DNA of 58,727 nucleotides from Magnetaquiglobus sp039908105 (GCA_039908105.1 JAMOBI010000008.1:1-58727), one strand, 5' to 3'. Positions 9,073-17,682 are shown, counted from the stretch's first letter. Numbers and translations are program-made. The notes: generated by a model from the letters alone, not told the origin.

Positions 9073-11647
9073 CCGACTGCTCGCCCGTTTCAAGGATCTT
9101 TCGATCCGCCGGAAGCTGCTCTTCATCATGACTCTGCTCTCCTGGGGCACGCTGTTTCTCGCCACTGTGGCTTTCACCATTGTCGAGTATCTCCAGGAGC
9201 AGGACTCCCTGACCGAGCATATCCGCACCCAGGCGGAGATCGTCGCCTTCAACAGTCGTGCGGCTTTGACCTTTAACGATCCGGATACCGCCAGGAGGGT
9301 GTTGAGCGCGCTCAAGGCCAACAACAACGTCCACAGCGCCGCGCTTTTCACCCAGGATGGCCGGCTGTTTGCCAAGTTTACGCGACTGGCTTCAGAGGAT
9401 GATCGCGCGTTGAGTGCACCTGGACGACCGCTGGAGGAGTCGGTTCGCTTCGATCATGACGAGTTGACCCTGCGTCAACCGATCCGATTGGATGACGAGT
9501 TGATCGGCGGGATCCTCATCAATGCCCACCTCGAAGAGTTCGGAAAGCAGATGGTGCTGCACACCTTTGTCATCCTGATCATCCTGCTGGTCACGTTCTC
9601 CTTGACCTTTTATCTGGCCCTGCGCCTGCAGAATCTCATCACCGTGCCGATCGAGTCGCTGCGCACCGCCGCGAGCGCCATCGGTCAGGGAGACTTCGAT
9701 ACCCCGATCCGGATCCACTCCCGCGACGAGATCGGTCAACTGGCGCTCTCTTTTCAGCGCATGAGCCAGGATCTGGCGCACGAGCGGGCCTCCCTGCAAC
9801 GGGCCACACGGGCCAAATCGGAGTTTCTGGCCAACATGAGCCACGAAATCCGCACACCGATGAATGCCATCATCGGTCTGACCGAACTGACCCTGCAGCA
9901 CCCCATGGAGGAGCGTCCGCGCTCATTTCTCAAAAAGATCGCCGGCTCCTCGCGGGCGCTGCTGCGCATTCTCAATGATATTTTGGACTTCTCCAAGATC
10001 GAGGCCGGCAAACTCGATCTGGAACTGCGTCCGTTCACCCTCTCCGAGGTGATCGGACATATGAACGATCTGTTTGCCGAACAGGCTGCAGAGAAAAAGA
10101 TCCAGCTCGAACTCAACAATCCGTCCGCCTATCCGGGCCCACTGCTCGGCGACTCCCTGCGGCTCGAGCAGGTGCTGTTGAATCTGATCGGCAATGCGAT
10201 CAAGTTCACCGATGCCGGTGGTGGCCGTGTCACGTTGACGGTCACCACGCTGCAGGTCACGCCCAAACGGGTCGAACTGGAGTTTGCCATCTGTGATACC
10301 GGCGTGGGTATCGATCCGACGCTGCGTGATCATCTGTTTGATGCCTTCACCCAGGCGGACAGCTCGACCACGCGCCGTTATGGCGGTTCTGGCCTGGGAC
10401 TGGCGATCTGCAAACGACTGGTCGATCTGATGCAAGGCCGCATCGAGGTGGAGAGCCAGTTGGGTCAGGGCAGCACCTTCCGGTTCACCGCCCGGTTCAC
10501 GCCGGTGACCGGGGTGCACGAGCAGCGGGTCGGGGAGGAGGCTCATGTGTCACGGCTCGACCCCCGGGAGGTGATCGTCCGCATTGCCGGCGCGCGGATT
10601 CTTTTGGCTGAGGACAATGCCATCAACCAGCTGGTGGCCGTCGAGATGTTAAGCGCACTGCACTTGGAGGTGCAGGTGGTCGAAAATGGTTGGCAGGCGG
10701 TCGAGCGGGCGAAGGAGGAGCATTTCGATCTGGTATTGATGGATCTGCAGATGCCGGTGATGGACGGTTATGCCGCCACTCGCGCCTTGCGTGTTGAGCC
10801 GGGTTTGCACGATCTGCCCATCGTAGCCATGACCGCACACGCCATGAGCGGGGATCGGGAGTTCTCTTTGGCACAGGGGATGAACGATCATCTGACCAAG
10901 CCGATCGACAAAGATGCGCTGCATGCGGCGCTCATGCGCTGGATCCGGCCCCGACTCGGGATCGGTGCGGATCGAGCGCCCGTTGCCCCCGATAAAACCG
11001 CCAACGCCGCATTGATGCAGCCCGAGCGGATACCGGGCATCGATCTGACCGAGGTCATGGAGCGGCTCGACGGCAATCAATCCTTGTTGCGACATCTGTT
11101 GGACAATTTTGCCGCACGGTACGCCACGGCTGACCGGGAGTTGTCAAGTATGCTCGCCTCCCGGACCCCGGAAGGGGTGACGGAAGCGGCGCGTTACATT
11201 CATACCATCAAGGGGATGGCGGGCAATCTCGGGGCCCGGGCACTGCATGGTGCCGCCCTGGCGCTCGAGCGGGCGATCCAGGAGAATCGGCCCGAGCTTT
11301 TTTCTGCGCCGCTCGCGGCGTTCGAGCGGATACACGGGGAACTTCTTGACGCCATCGTCGCGCTGCCTGCCGAATCGGTTGTTGAGGAAACGACTTTTGA
11401 CAGCGGTCCGGTGGATCGTACGATTCTGCTTCCACCGCTGCGAGCTTTGGCCCGGGCGATTCGCAACAACGATTTCGAGGCGTCGGATAGGCTGCGCGAG
11501 GTTGAGGCGCTCTCCAGGTGTGCCGAGAATGCCGCACTGTTTACGCGCATCGCTCAAGCTTTGGATGGATTTGAATTTGAAAGGGCGCTTGAGATGTTAA
11601 ACCAGATTGCCGCCAGTGTGGGTATTGGTGACGAGGAGTTGAAATGA
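9059..11647 (+). CDS. Hybrid sensor histidine kinase (CHASE8-HAMP-HisKA-HATPase-REC-Hpt)
   Basis: Inner-membrane phosphorelay kinase of 862 residues. Order: membrane segment (about 20-44), periplasmic CHASE8-like sensor (SRAALTFNDPDTARRVLSAL, about 66-155), second membrane segment (166-188), HAMP (to about 240), HisKA with His262 in MSHEIRTPMN, HATPase (DTGVGID, GSGLGLAI), REC (about 510-625, LMDLQMPVMDG) and Hpt (IHTIKGMAGN). A helical tail common to such kinases ends the protein. It overlaps the yfiR-like gene by 14 nt and the cyclase gene by 4 nt, implying translational coupling. Likely path: YfiR-like input, His262, internal REC, Hpt, then the REC domain of the cyclase. The order of partners is inferred. 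Confidence 0.92.
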   Translation: MRLGDRLLARFKDLSIRRKLLFIMTLLSWGTLFLATVAFTIVEYLQEQDSLTEHIRTQAEIVAFNSRAALTFNDPDTARRVLSALKANNNVHSAALFTQDGRLFAKFTRLASEDDRALSAPGRPLEESVRFDHDELTLRQPIRLDDELIGGILINAHLEEFGKQMVLHTFVILIILLVTFSLTFYLALRLQNLITVPIESLRTAASAIGQGDFDTPIRIHSRDEIGQLALSFQRMSQDLAHERASLQRATRAKSEFLANMSHEIRTPMNAIIGLTELTLQHPMEERPRSFLKKIAGSSRALLRILNDILDFSKIEAGKLDLELRPFTLSEVIGHMNDLFAEQAAEKKIQLELNNPSAYPGPLLGDSLRLEQVLLNLIGNAIKFTDAGGGRVTLTVTTLQVTPKRVELEFAICDTGVGIDPTLRDHLFDAFTQADSSTTRRYGGSGLGLAICKRLVDLMQGRIEVESQLGQGSTFRFTARFTPVTGVHEQRVGEEAHVSRLDPREVIVRIAGARILLAEDNAINQLVAVEMLSALHLEVQVVENGWQAVERAKEEHFDLVLMDLQMPVMDGYAATRALRVEPGLHDLPIVAMTAHAMSGDREFSLAQGMNDHLTKPIDKDALHAALMRWIRPRLGIGADRAPVAPDKTANAALMQPERIPGIDLTEVMERLDGNQSLLRHLLDNFAARYATADRELSSMLASRTPEGVTEAARYIHTIKGMAGNLGARALHGAALALERAIQENRPELFSAPLAAFERIHGELLDAIVALPAESVVEETTFDSGPVDRTILLPPLRALARAIRNNDFEASDRLREVEALSRCAENAALFTRIAQALDGFEFERALEMLNQIAASVGIGDEELK

Positions 11648-13140
11648 GCGAAAAACCTGAGCGGACACGTATCCTGATCGTCGATGATCTGCCCGGCAAC
11701 ATCAAGGTGCTCGCCGAGTTGTTGAAGAACGAGTACGACCTGTCCATGACCACCAACGGGCAGGATGCGTTGCGGTTGGCGCAAAGCGGCGCGCCGGAAT
11801 TGATCCTTTTGGATATCGTCATGCCGGGGCTGGATGGCTTTGAGGTGTGCCGGCGACTGCGGGCCGATCCACGCACGCGCAATCTGCCGGTGATCTTCGT
11901 CACTGGCCAGGGGGATATTGAGGATGAGGCGCGCGGTTTCGCACTGGGCGCGGTGGATTACATCACCAAGCCCTTTTCTGCACCGATTGTGCGGGCGCGC
12001 GTCAAGACCCATCTGGGGTTGAAACTGGCCCGCGAGCAGATCGAGCGTAGCAACCAGGAGATCCGCCAGCTCAACGACAATCTCGTCTCCGTGCTTTCTG
12101 AACAGAAAAAGGCCAATGAGCTGCTGGATCGAGCCAATCGGTTCATTCGCGCCACCTTTGGGCGCTACATGTCCGAGGATGTGGTGGCCACGATCCTCGA
12201 CTCTCCGGATGGTCTGCGTCTGGGCGGTGAGAAGCGTGAGGTGACGGTGATGATGTCCGATCTGCGCGGCTTCACGCTGTTAAGTGAACAGCGCTCCCCC
12301 GAGGAGGTGGTGATGATGCTCAACCGCTACCTGGAGGTGATGACGGAAATACTGCTGAACCATCACGGTACGATCATCGAATTCATGGGGGATGGCATTC
12401 TGGCCCTGTTCGGTGCGCCGGTGAGCCGTCCCGACGATCCGCAGCGGGCCGTCGCCTGTGCATTGGCCATGCAGCAGGCGATGGAGAAGGTCAATGCCGA
12501 GAATCGGCGGCGCCATTTCCCGGAGTTCAAGATGGGGGTTGGATTGAACACCGGCATGGTGGTGGCCGGCAACATCGGTTCGGACAAGCGGACCAAATAT
12601 GGTGTGGTGGGCAGTGCGATCAATCTGACCGCACGCATCGAATCGCTGACTTTGGGTGGGCAGGTATTGATCTCCGATGCCACGGCCAAAGCGTGTGGTG
12701 AGATTCTGACCATCGATCAGAGCTGGGAGGTGATGCCCAAGGGGGCGGGCAGACCGCTGACGATCCATCAGGTGAGCGGCATTGGCGGATCGTTCGCCCT
12801 GCATCTGCCCAAGGAGTTGCCCGTACAGCTCGAACCGCTCGCCGAGCCGTTGGCGATTCGGATCCGGGTCATGGAGGGCAAACACGCCGGACAGGCCGAA
12901 CACGATGCCACCTTGACCGCTTTGGCGCTGCCTCAGGCCGAGGTTCGCTCCGCACTCAAGGTCGAGCGGTTGACCAATCTGCGCATTGATCTGTTTGCAG
13001 AGGCTTCTTTATTGGCATCTGCCTCGTTGTATGCCAAAGTGCTCACCGAGGATCGCGGCGATGGTCAGCAGACGATCCATTTCACCTCCATTTCTGCGGA
13101 GGCCGAGGGGTACTTACAGGAATTGGCGGGTGGGGGGTGA
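11644..13140 (+). CDS. Response regulator with class III nucleotide cyclase domain (guanylate-type residues)
   Basis: Protein of 498 residues. REC domain 1-125 has phosphoacceptor Asp57 (LLDIVMP). A coiled-coil linker follows (about 127-165), then a class III cyclase domain (about 195-355). Metal aspartates Asp206 (MMSDLRGF) and Asp250 (FMGDG) and the transition-state pair Asn327/Arg331 (INLTAR) are present, so it should be active. The purine-specificity positions carry Glu246 and Gly320. Adenylate cyclases usually have Lys with Asp or Thr, while the cyanobacterial guanylate cyclase Cya2 has Glu/Gly, so cGMP is the better guess. Residues 400-498 form an extra domain that vaguely resembles PilZ but lacks its c-di-GMP motifs. 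It starts in an ATGA overlap with the kinase gene. Confidence 0.9.
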   Translation: MSEKPERTRILIVDDLPGNIKVLAELLKNEYDLSMTTNGQDALRLAQSGAPELILLDIVMPGLDGFEVCRRLRADPRTRNLPVIFVTGQGDIEDEARGFALGAVDYITKPFSAPIVRARVKTHLGLKLAREQIERSNQEIRQLNDNLVSVLSEQKKANELLDRANRFIRATFGRYMSEDVVATILDSPDGLRLGGEKREVTVMMSDLRGFTLLSEQRSPEEVVMMLNRYLEVMTEILLNHHGTIIEFMGDGILALFGAPVSRPDDPQRAVACALAMQQAMEKVNAENRRRHFPEFKMGVGLNTGMVVAGNIGSDKRTKYGVVGSAINLTARIESLTLGGQVLISDATAKACGEILTIDQSWEVMPKGAGRPLTIHQVSGIGGSFALHLPKELPVQLEPLAEPLAIRIRVMEGKHAGQAEHDATLTALALPQAEVRSALKVERLTNLRIDLFAEASLLASASLYAKVLTEDRGDGQQTIHFTSISAEAEGYLQELAGGG

Positions 13141-13149
13141 AGCGCTCCG

Positions 13150-13475
13150 CCAAACCGCACCCGCTTGGTAATGTAAACCAAACCCAACTTGGGATATGTA
13201 GTTTTTTCTGGTAAAAAAAAGAGAGGGTCTGGGAGATTCATCTCCCAGGGTTTTGCTTTTGACTTTGCCTTTAGCGCGCTCTTCAAAAGAAGCATTTTTC
13301 GCGCTTTTTGCGAAAAATGCGCCGCGCGCCGCCTTCGCGGGGTTCGTTTTTTGCTTTTTGGAAACGAACCCCACATCTTGCACGCAGCCTTGCTAAAAAC
13401 TGCGCACCCCAAAACAGGCGCGGTTCAGTTCTGTTGATCTGGTAGAAAAACGTCGCATCCGATGATGGTTTAATC
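13150..13475 (+). repeat. Mosaic 3'-end repeat, copy R5
   Basis: After the cyclase stop and in its sense. It holds CCGCACCCGCTTGG, A-tract, GAGAGGG, H2 (about 13228-13249), GACTTT/GCCTTT hexamers, AGCGCGCTCTTC, H3 (13290-13320), and H4 (GGGGTTCGTTT paired with AAACGAACCCC, loop region containing GCTTTTT). The tail ends in GATGATGGTTTAA. It fills nearly all of the gap before the convergent smpB; nothing else was seen in it. Confidence 0.88.
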
Positions 13476-13494
13476 CCTCTTGAAGCTCCTTGCC

Positions 13495-13944
13495 TCAATC
13501 CCCCTTGAGGATCCGCCCCTTCTCGCGCGCCCACTCCCGTTCGCGCACGGTCTGACGCTTGTCATAAAGCTTCTTGCCACGTCCCACGCCGATTTCGAGC
13601 TTCACCCGACCATCCTTCCAGTAGGCCTTGAGCGGGATCAGGGTCAACCCCTTCTCCCTGGTGACGCCGATCAGCCGTTGGATCTCGTAGCGGTGCACCA
13701 GCAACGTGCGGGTGCGCAACGGGTCGTGATTGTTGATGTTGCCGTGGGTGTAGGCCGAGATGTTGGCGTTGAGCCAGGTCAACTCGTTGCGCTGGATCAC
13801 GGCATAGGAGTCGTTGAGATTGAGCTTGCCAGCCCGCAGCGATTTGACCTCCGTGCCGGTCAAAACCACGCCGGCCTCGAAGCTCTCCAGGATTTCATAA
13901 TTGAACCGCCCCTTGCGGTTCTCGCTGATCAGCTTGATGCCCAT
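13495..13944 (-). CDS. smpB: SsrA-binding protein SmpB
   Basis: RNA-binding partner of tmRNA in rescue of stalled ribosomes, 149 residues. The oligonucleotide-binding core is clear: GIKLISENRKGRFNYEI, GVVLTGTEVKSLR, LNDSYAVI, NINNHDPLRTRTLL and the basic C-terminal tail GRGKKLYDKRQT ending in KGRILKGD. Length and both ends match the family. I looked for the tmRNA gene on both sides and saw only repeat sequence. It lies after dapA on the same strand, but repeat R6 separates them, so it is probably its own transcript. Confidence 0.96.
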   Translation of the reverse strand: MGIKLISENRKGRFNYEILESFEAGVVLTGTEVKSLRAGKLNLNDSYAVIQRNELTWLNANISAYTHGNINNHDPLRTRTLLVHRYEIQRLIGVTREKGLTLIPLKAYWKDGRVKLEIGVGRGKKLYDKRQTVREREWAREKGRILKGD

Positions 13945-14029
13945 CGTGATTTCCAGTTTCTTAAAAACGCTGCGTTTTTTGGGGGGGAGTCGGACAAAGG
14001 CTCGATGGGAGGCTGTTGCTCAAGGCCAA

Positions 14030-14280
14030 TTCTAAACCGCAACCATCTTTGAAGAAGCGTCAATTTCCTTAAAGGTCGTGTGCAAGCTGCGAGCGTCGTT
14101 TCCAAAAAGCGGAAACGACGCTCGCGAAGGCCGCGCGCGGCGCATTTTTCGCAAAAAGCGCGAAAAATGCTTCTGTTGAAGAGCGCGTTAAAATCTAAAG
14201 TCAAAATCTAAAGTCAAAACCCTGGGAGAGGAATCTCCCAGACCCTCTCTTTTTTTTCACCAGTAAACCGGATACGGTTT
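14030..14280 (-). repeat. Mosaic 3'-end repeat, copy R6
   Basis: Downstream of dapA in its sense (minus strand): ACTGGTGA, A-tract, GAGAGGG, H2 (about 14225-14246), then four GACTTT/GATTTT hexamers, ACGCGCTCTTC and H3. H4 is GCGAGCGTCGTTTCC paired perfectly across loop GCTTTTT (about 14086-14122). The tail shares AAGAAGCGTCA with R11. Bases 13945-14029 between R6 and smpB hold no recognised feature apart from a G-run at 13981. Confidence 0.88.
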
Positions 14281-14292
14281 CCCACCGGCTCA

Positions 14293-15183
14293 TCAACCCG
14301 CCGCCAACAACCCCATCTTGACCAACGTGGCACGCACCATCGCCTGGTTGTTCTCGGCCAGCCAGGTCAACGGCAGACGAATCTCCGGCTCACACAACCC
14401 CAACATCTCTGCTGCCGCCTTGACCGGGATCGGGTTGGTCTCGCAGAAGAGCTTCTGGTTGAGATCGAGCAGAAATTCATGCGCTTCCAGCGCTTTGACC
14501 GCATCACCCGCCTGCCAGGCGTTCCAGATGGCCACCATCTGCGCCGGCGCCACGTTCGAGGTGACCGAGATCACCCCCTTGCCGCCGATCGACAAAAACG
14601 GCAGGAAGGTGGCATCATCCCCGGAAAAGAGGGTGATGGCATTGCCGCACATGCGCCGGATGGTCGAAGCGCGCTCCATGCCGGCAGTGGCCTCCTTCAA
14701 GCCCACGATCGAACCGAGATTGGCCAGACGGGCGACGGTCGCCGGCAGCAGATCCACCCCGGTACGCCCCGGCACGTTGTAGAGCACCAGCGGAATCCGC
14801 ACGTTTTCGGCAATGGTGCGGTAGTGCTGATAAAGCCCCTCCTGCCCCGGCTTGTTGTAGTACGGGGTGATGAGCAACGCGCCGTCCGCGCCGGCCTGCT
14901 CGGCAAAACGGGCCAGCTCGATCGACTCGCGCGTGGAGTTGGAACCCGCGCCGGCAATCACCTTCACCCGCCCGGCAGCCGCCATGATGGTCAACCGGAT
15001 CACCTCGCGGTGCTCTTCATGGGTCAAGGTGGCCGATTCACCGGTGGTGCCGCACGGCACGATGCCATGCACCCCGTTGGCGATCTGGAATTCGATCAGA
15101 TTGCGCAGGGCCTCGGCATCGATCTGGTTCTCCTTGAACGGCGTGATCAGGGCCGTGAAAACCCCTTCAAAAAGATTGGACAT
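14293..15183 (-). CDS. dapA: 4-hydroxy-tetrahydrodipicolinate synthase
   Basis: Aldolase-type enzyme of the lysine/diaminopimelate pathway that condenses pyruvate with aspartate semialdehyde. The 296-residue TIM barrel shows VFTALITPF at the start, the CGTTGES loop, YNVPGRTG carrying the catalytic tyrosine, and IVGLKEATA with the Schiff-base lysine. The ATG at 15183 (MSNLFEG) has GGAG 11 nt upstream. The frame stays open to 15213, but the extra 10 residues are not family-like. It follows folK by 88 nt on the same strand, so it may share a transcript with folB and folK. Confidence 0.95.
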   Translation of the reverse strand: MSNLFEGVFTALITPFKENQIDAEALRNLIEFQIANGVHGIVPCGTTGESATLTHEEHREVIRLTIMAAAGRVKVIAGAGSNSTRESIELARFAEQAGADGALLITPYYNKPGQEGLYQHYRTIAENVRIPLVLYNVPGRTGVDLLPATVARLANLGSIVGLKEATAGMERASTIRRMCGNAITLFSGDDATFLPFLSIGGKGVISVTSNVAPAQMVAIWNAWQAGDAVKALEAHEFLLDLNQKLFCETNPIPVKAAAEMLGLCEPEIRLPLTWLAENNQAMVRATLVKMGLLAAG

Positions 15184-15271
15184 ACGAATGAACGCTCCGT
15201 GGAAATGAAACAAGCGGTGGTACTGGAAAATGGCGTCTCTTGCCTTGATCTATACCGGAATCCAAACCGTC

Positions 15272-15811
15272 TCACAAGGAGATTATGGCCCGCAGACGAG
15301 CCGTCACGACCGGATCTGGCCGCATGGGCGTGGTCGGGCTCGCAAAGCGGGCGGCCAGAACCGACAAGGGTTGCTGCAATACCGGATGAAACAGGTTCGG
15401 GGCCAGCTCAGCCAGCGGCACGGCCAAAAAATCACGCTCCGGGATGTCCGGATCGGGAATCGTCACCCGACCCTCGACAAACCGCATCTCACCCATGAGC
15501 GCAATATCCAGATCAAGCGGACGCGGCGCCCAGCCGGGTTGTCCGGGTTGACGCCCCTGTTCGCGTTCAATGGATTTGAGCAGATCGCGCAGCTGGAGCG
15601 GCTGCCAACTCCCCTGCAGGCAGAGCGCACCGTTGAGAAAAACGGGCAGAACGACCCCCTCCGGCGTATCGACATCCGTCAGGGGTGGGGTACGGTAGAC
15701 CGTGGAAACCGCCTCCACACCAACCAGCGCATGCAGACGCGCAATCCCGGCGGCCAGATTCTCCTCGGGCGCGATGTTGGCGCCAAAGGCGATCAGCACC
15801 GGTGCGCTCAT
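15272..15811 (-). CDS. folK: 2-amino-4-hydroxy-6-hydroxymethyldihydropteridine pyrophosphokinase
   Basis: Folate-pathway kinase that transfers pyrophosphate from ATP to hydroxymethyldihydropterin, 179 residues. It begins MSAPVLIAFGANI with the family motif GAN...N, then STVYRTPP, the active-site block WAPRPLDLDIALMG and IPDPDIPERDFLAVPLAE. Its ATG shares one base with the TGA of folB (TGATG), showing translational coupling of two consecutive steps of folate synthesis. Confidence 0.94.
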   Translation of the reverse strand: MSAPVLIAFGANIAPEENLAAGIARLHALVGVEAVSTVYRTPPLTDVDTPEGVVLPVFLNGALCLQGSWQPLQLRDLLKSIEREQGRQPGQPGWAPRPLDLDIALMGEMRFVEGRVTIPDPDIPERDFLAVPLAELAPNLFHPVLQQPLSVLAARFASPTTPMRPDPVVTARLRAIISL

Positions 15812-16173
15812 CAATTCAAACAGCTGCGTTCGATGGTCACCCCGACCGAACGGGCAAAGCGCAACGCTCCAGGTTTCTCGACGCTCACCCGTACCGTTTC
15901 GACCAGGGGATGATCCAGGCAAATCGCGGCAATCTGTTCGGCCAGCGCCTCGACCAGCTGACAGGAGGAGGCCTCGACATGCGCGATGATTTTTTTCGTC
16001 AGTTTTTTGTAATCGACCGCATCCTCGATCCGATCGCTCTCCCCAGCACGTGCGGTGTCGGTGCCAAGCTCCAGATGGATCACCACATCCTGCAGGGTGT
16101 GGCGCTCCCACTCCTGGATGCCGATGACGCAGCGCAGCAGCAGGTCGCGAATGAAGATCCGGTCTCGTGCCAT
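15811..16173 (-). CDS. folB: Dihydroneopterin aldolase
   Basis: Folate-pathway aldolase/epimerase of 120 residues that converts dihydroneopterin to the substrate of FolK. It shows RIFIRDLLLRCVIGIQEWER at the N-terminus, the conserved VDYKKL block and LAEQIAAICL. The frame is open upstream to 16296, but the upstream residues are not family-like, and the ATG at 16173 (MARDRIF) matches homologues. A 138-nt gap separates it from the MFS gene upstream on the same strand; no clear promoter was picked out in that gap. Confidence 0.93.
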   Translation of the reverse strand: MARDRIFIRDLLLRCVIGIQEWERHTLQDVVIHLELGTDTARAGESDRIEDAVDYKKLTKKIIAHVEASSCQLVEALAEQIAAICLDHPLVETVRVSVEKPGALRFARSVGVTIERSCLN

Positions 16174-16311
16174 GGTGATGTTTCCGCCTGCTGGAGGTGA
16201 TCCAAAGGATTTTTGTGCGTAATACCTGGATATCTTAATGGAGATCCCAGGGTATCGCCACCTCTTTTTCTCATGACGATCCCATGGTGTCACCACCTTT
16301 ACCCACCAGCC

Positions 16312-17490
16312 TCATTCAGCCGGGGTTTCCAAACGCGGATGGCGGATCATCAGCCAGAGGATGGCCACGGCAGCCAGGGTCATGGCCGGCAGGGCATTCT
16401 GATTCAGCCCGTCCCAGCCGCCAAAGGTGGCGATCATGCCGGAGGAGAGGGCTGTTACGGTCTGAATGGCAAAGATCACCAAATCGTGGAACCCCTGTGC
16501 ATGGGCCTTCTCTTCGGGCCGGTAGGTGGTGGTCAGAAGCGTGGTGCCACCGATGTAGAGGAAATTCCAGGCGATTCCCAACAGAAGCAGCGCCCACCAG
16601 AAATGCGAAAGGGTTTTTCCGGAGAGAGCGACGGCGCTGCAGGCGAACATCAGCAGCACACCGACGAAAAGGATGGGCGCCACCCCATAACGGTGAATCA
16701 ACGAACCGGTGAAAAACGACGGCACGAACATGCCGAGCACATGCCATTCGAGCACGAAGGCCGCATCCCCGAACGGCATGGAGCAGGCCTGCATGACCAG
16801 AGGGGTCGCGGCCATCAACAGGTTCATCACGCCGTAGCCAGTGGTCGAGGCGAGCAGTGCGACCAGGTAGATTGGCTGGGTGACAATGCGCCAGGCCGGA
16901 CGACCACGAAAGGTGGCGGACGCGGCGTGTGGCCGGGTCGGCAATTGCAACCTGCCCAGAATGAACCAGGCCAGGAGGGTGAAGAGCACCAGCGAACCGT
17001 AGGAGGCGGCGAAGAGCGGTTGCATCAGGTCGCGGGTGATTTTGCTCAATTCAGGGCCGAGAACACCACCCAGGATGCCACCGGCCAGGGTCCAGGAGAT
17101 GGCGCGGCTTTTCCACTCCGTGGTTGCAGCATCGGCGGCGGCAAAACGGTACTGCTGGCCAAAGGCGTTGTGAAAGCCGGAAAAGAGGCTGCCCAGACAG
17201 ATCAACAGAAAGGTCTGTTCGATCACCCCGAGCGTGGCCAACAGGCCACCCGCAACCCCCAGCAGGGCGCCAAGTCGGAAGCCGGCTCGTCGGCCATGAC
17301 GCAGCATGAAAAAGGAGGCCGGCAACGTAGCCAGCGCCGCGCCGGCAACAAAGGCGGCCACCGGCAGGGTGGCCAGGGAGGGATCATCGGCCAGAAGCAG
17401 GCCGGCCAGTCCGTTGATCGCGATCAGCGTGACGTTGTTGAGGGTCAGCAGTCCCTGAGCCAGGGCGAGGATGAGGAGGTGGAGCTTCAT
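16312..17490 (-). CDS. Major facilitator superfamily transporter
   Basis: Inner-membrane transporter of about 392 residues with roughly 12 hydrophobic segments. Between helices 2 and 3 it has the MFS-A-like loop RHGRRAGFRLGALLG. The cargo is unknown. The nearest similarity in feel is to the YhjX/drug-efflux style proteins, but I cannot assign a substrate. The start is uncertain: ATG at 17490 (MKLHLL) is the likeliest, yet repeat R7 begins within a few bases upstream and no Shine-Dalgarno is visible. The folate genes follow on the same strand, but no functional tie is evident. Confidence 0.75.
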   Translation of the reverse strand: MKLHLLILALAQGLLTLNNVTLIAINGLAGLLLADDPSLATLPVAAFVAGAALATLPASFFMLRHGRRAGFRLGALLGVAGGLLATLGVIEQTFLLICLGSLFSGFHNAFGQQYRFAAADAATTEWKSRAISWTLAGGILGGVLGPELSKITRDLMQPLFAASYGSLVLFTLLAWFILGRLQLPTRPHAASATFRGRPAWRIVTQPIYLVALLASTTGYGVMNLLMAATPLVMQACSMPFGDAAFVLEWHVLGMFVPSFFTGSLIHRYGVAPILFVGVLLMFACSAVALSGKTLSHFWWALLLLGIAWNFLYIGGTTLLTTTYRPEEKAHAQGFHDLVIFAIQTVTALSSGMIATFGGWDGLNQNALPAMTLAAVAILWLMIRHPRLETPAE

Positions 17491-17492
17491 GC

Positions 17493-17640
17493 TAAACCGC
17501 ACCCGGCTTGGAATGTGTCGTTTTTATTAAACCGCAACCATCACGGGATGCGTAGTTCCATTAATAGGGGTCCAGGGGGATTATCCCCCTGGTGGGATCC
17601 AAGGGCAAAGCCGCCGCGCGCCGCCTTCGTGATAGGCGCA
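17493..17640 (+). repeat. Mosaic repeat, copy R7 (inverted relative to neighbours, rearranged)
   Basis: Plus-strand orientation: H0 (CCGCACCCGGCTTGGAATGTG), a second H0-like arm (CCGCAACC...GGGATGCG), the GC-rich hairpin CCAGGGGG/CCCCCTGG, then AAGGGCAAAGCC fused straight to GCCGCGCGCCGCC. The second half of the AAGGGC hairpin, H2 and H3 are missing. It lies between the start of the MFS gene and the end of the haemerythrin gene, both minus strand, so its sense is opposite to the upstream gene. Confidence 0.82.
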
Positions 17641-17682
17641 ATTTGGGTGCAATTTAAAAGGGTCGGTGCGCCTCTCTTGCGA

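Noticed and set aside
13945..14292. Possible tmRNA gene next to smpB
   Set aside because: The gap is made of repeat R6; no tag-peptide reading frame or tRNA-like ends were found on either side of smpB.
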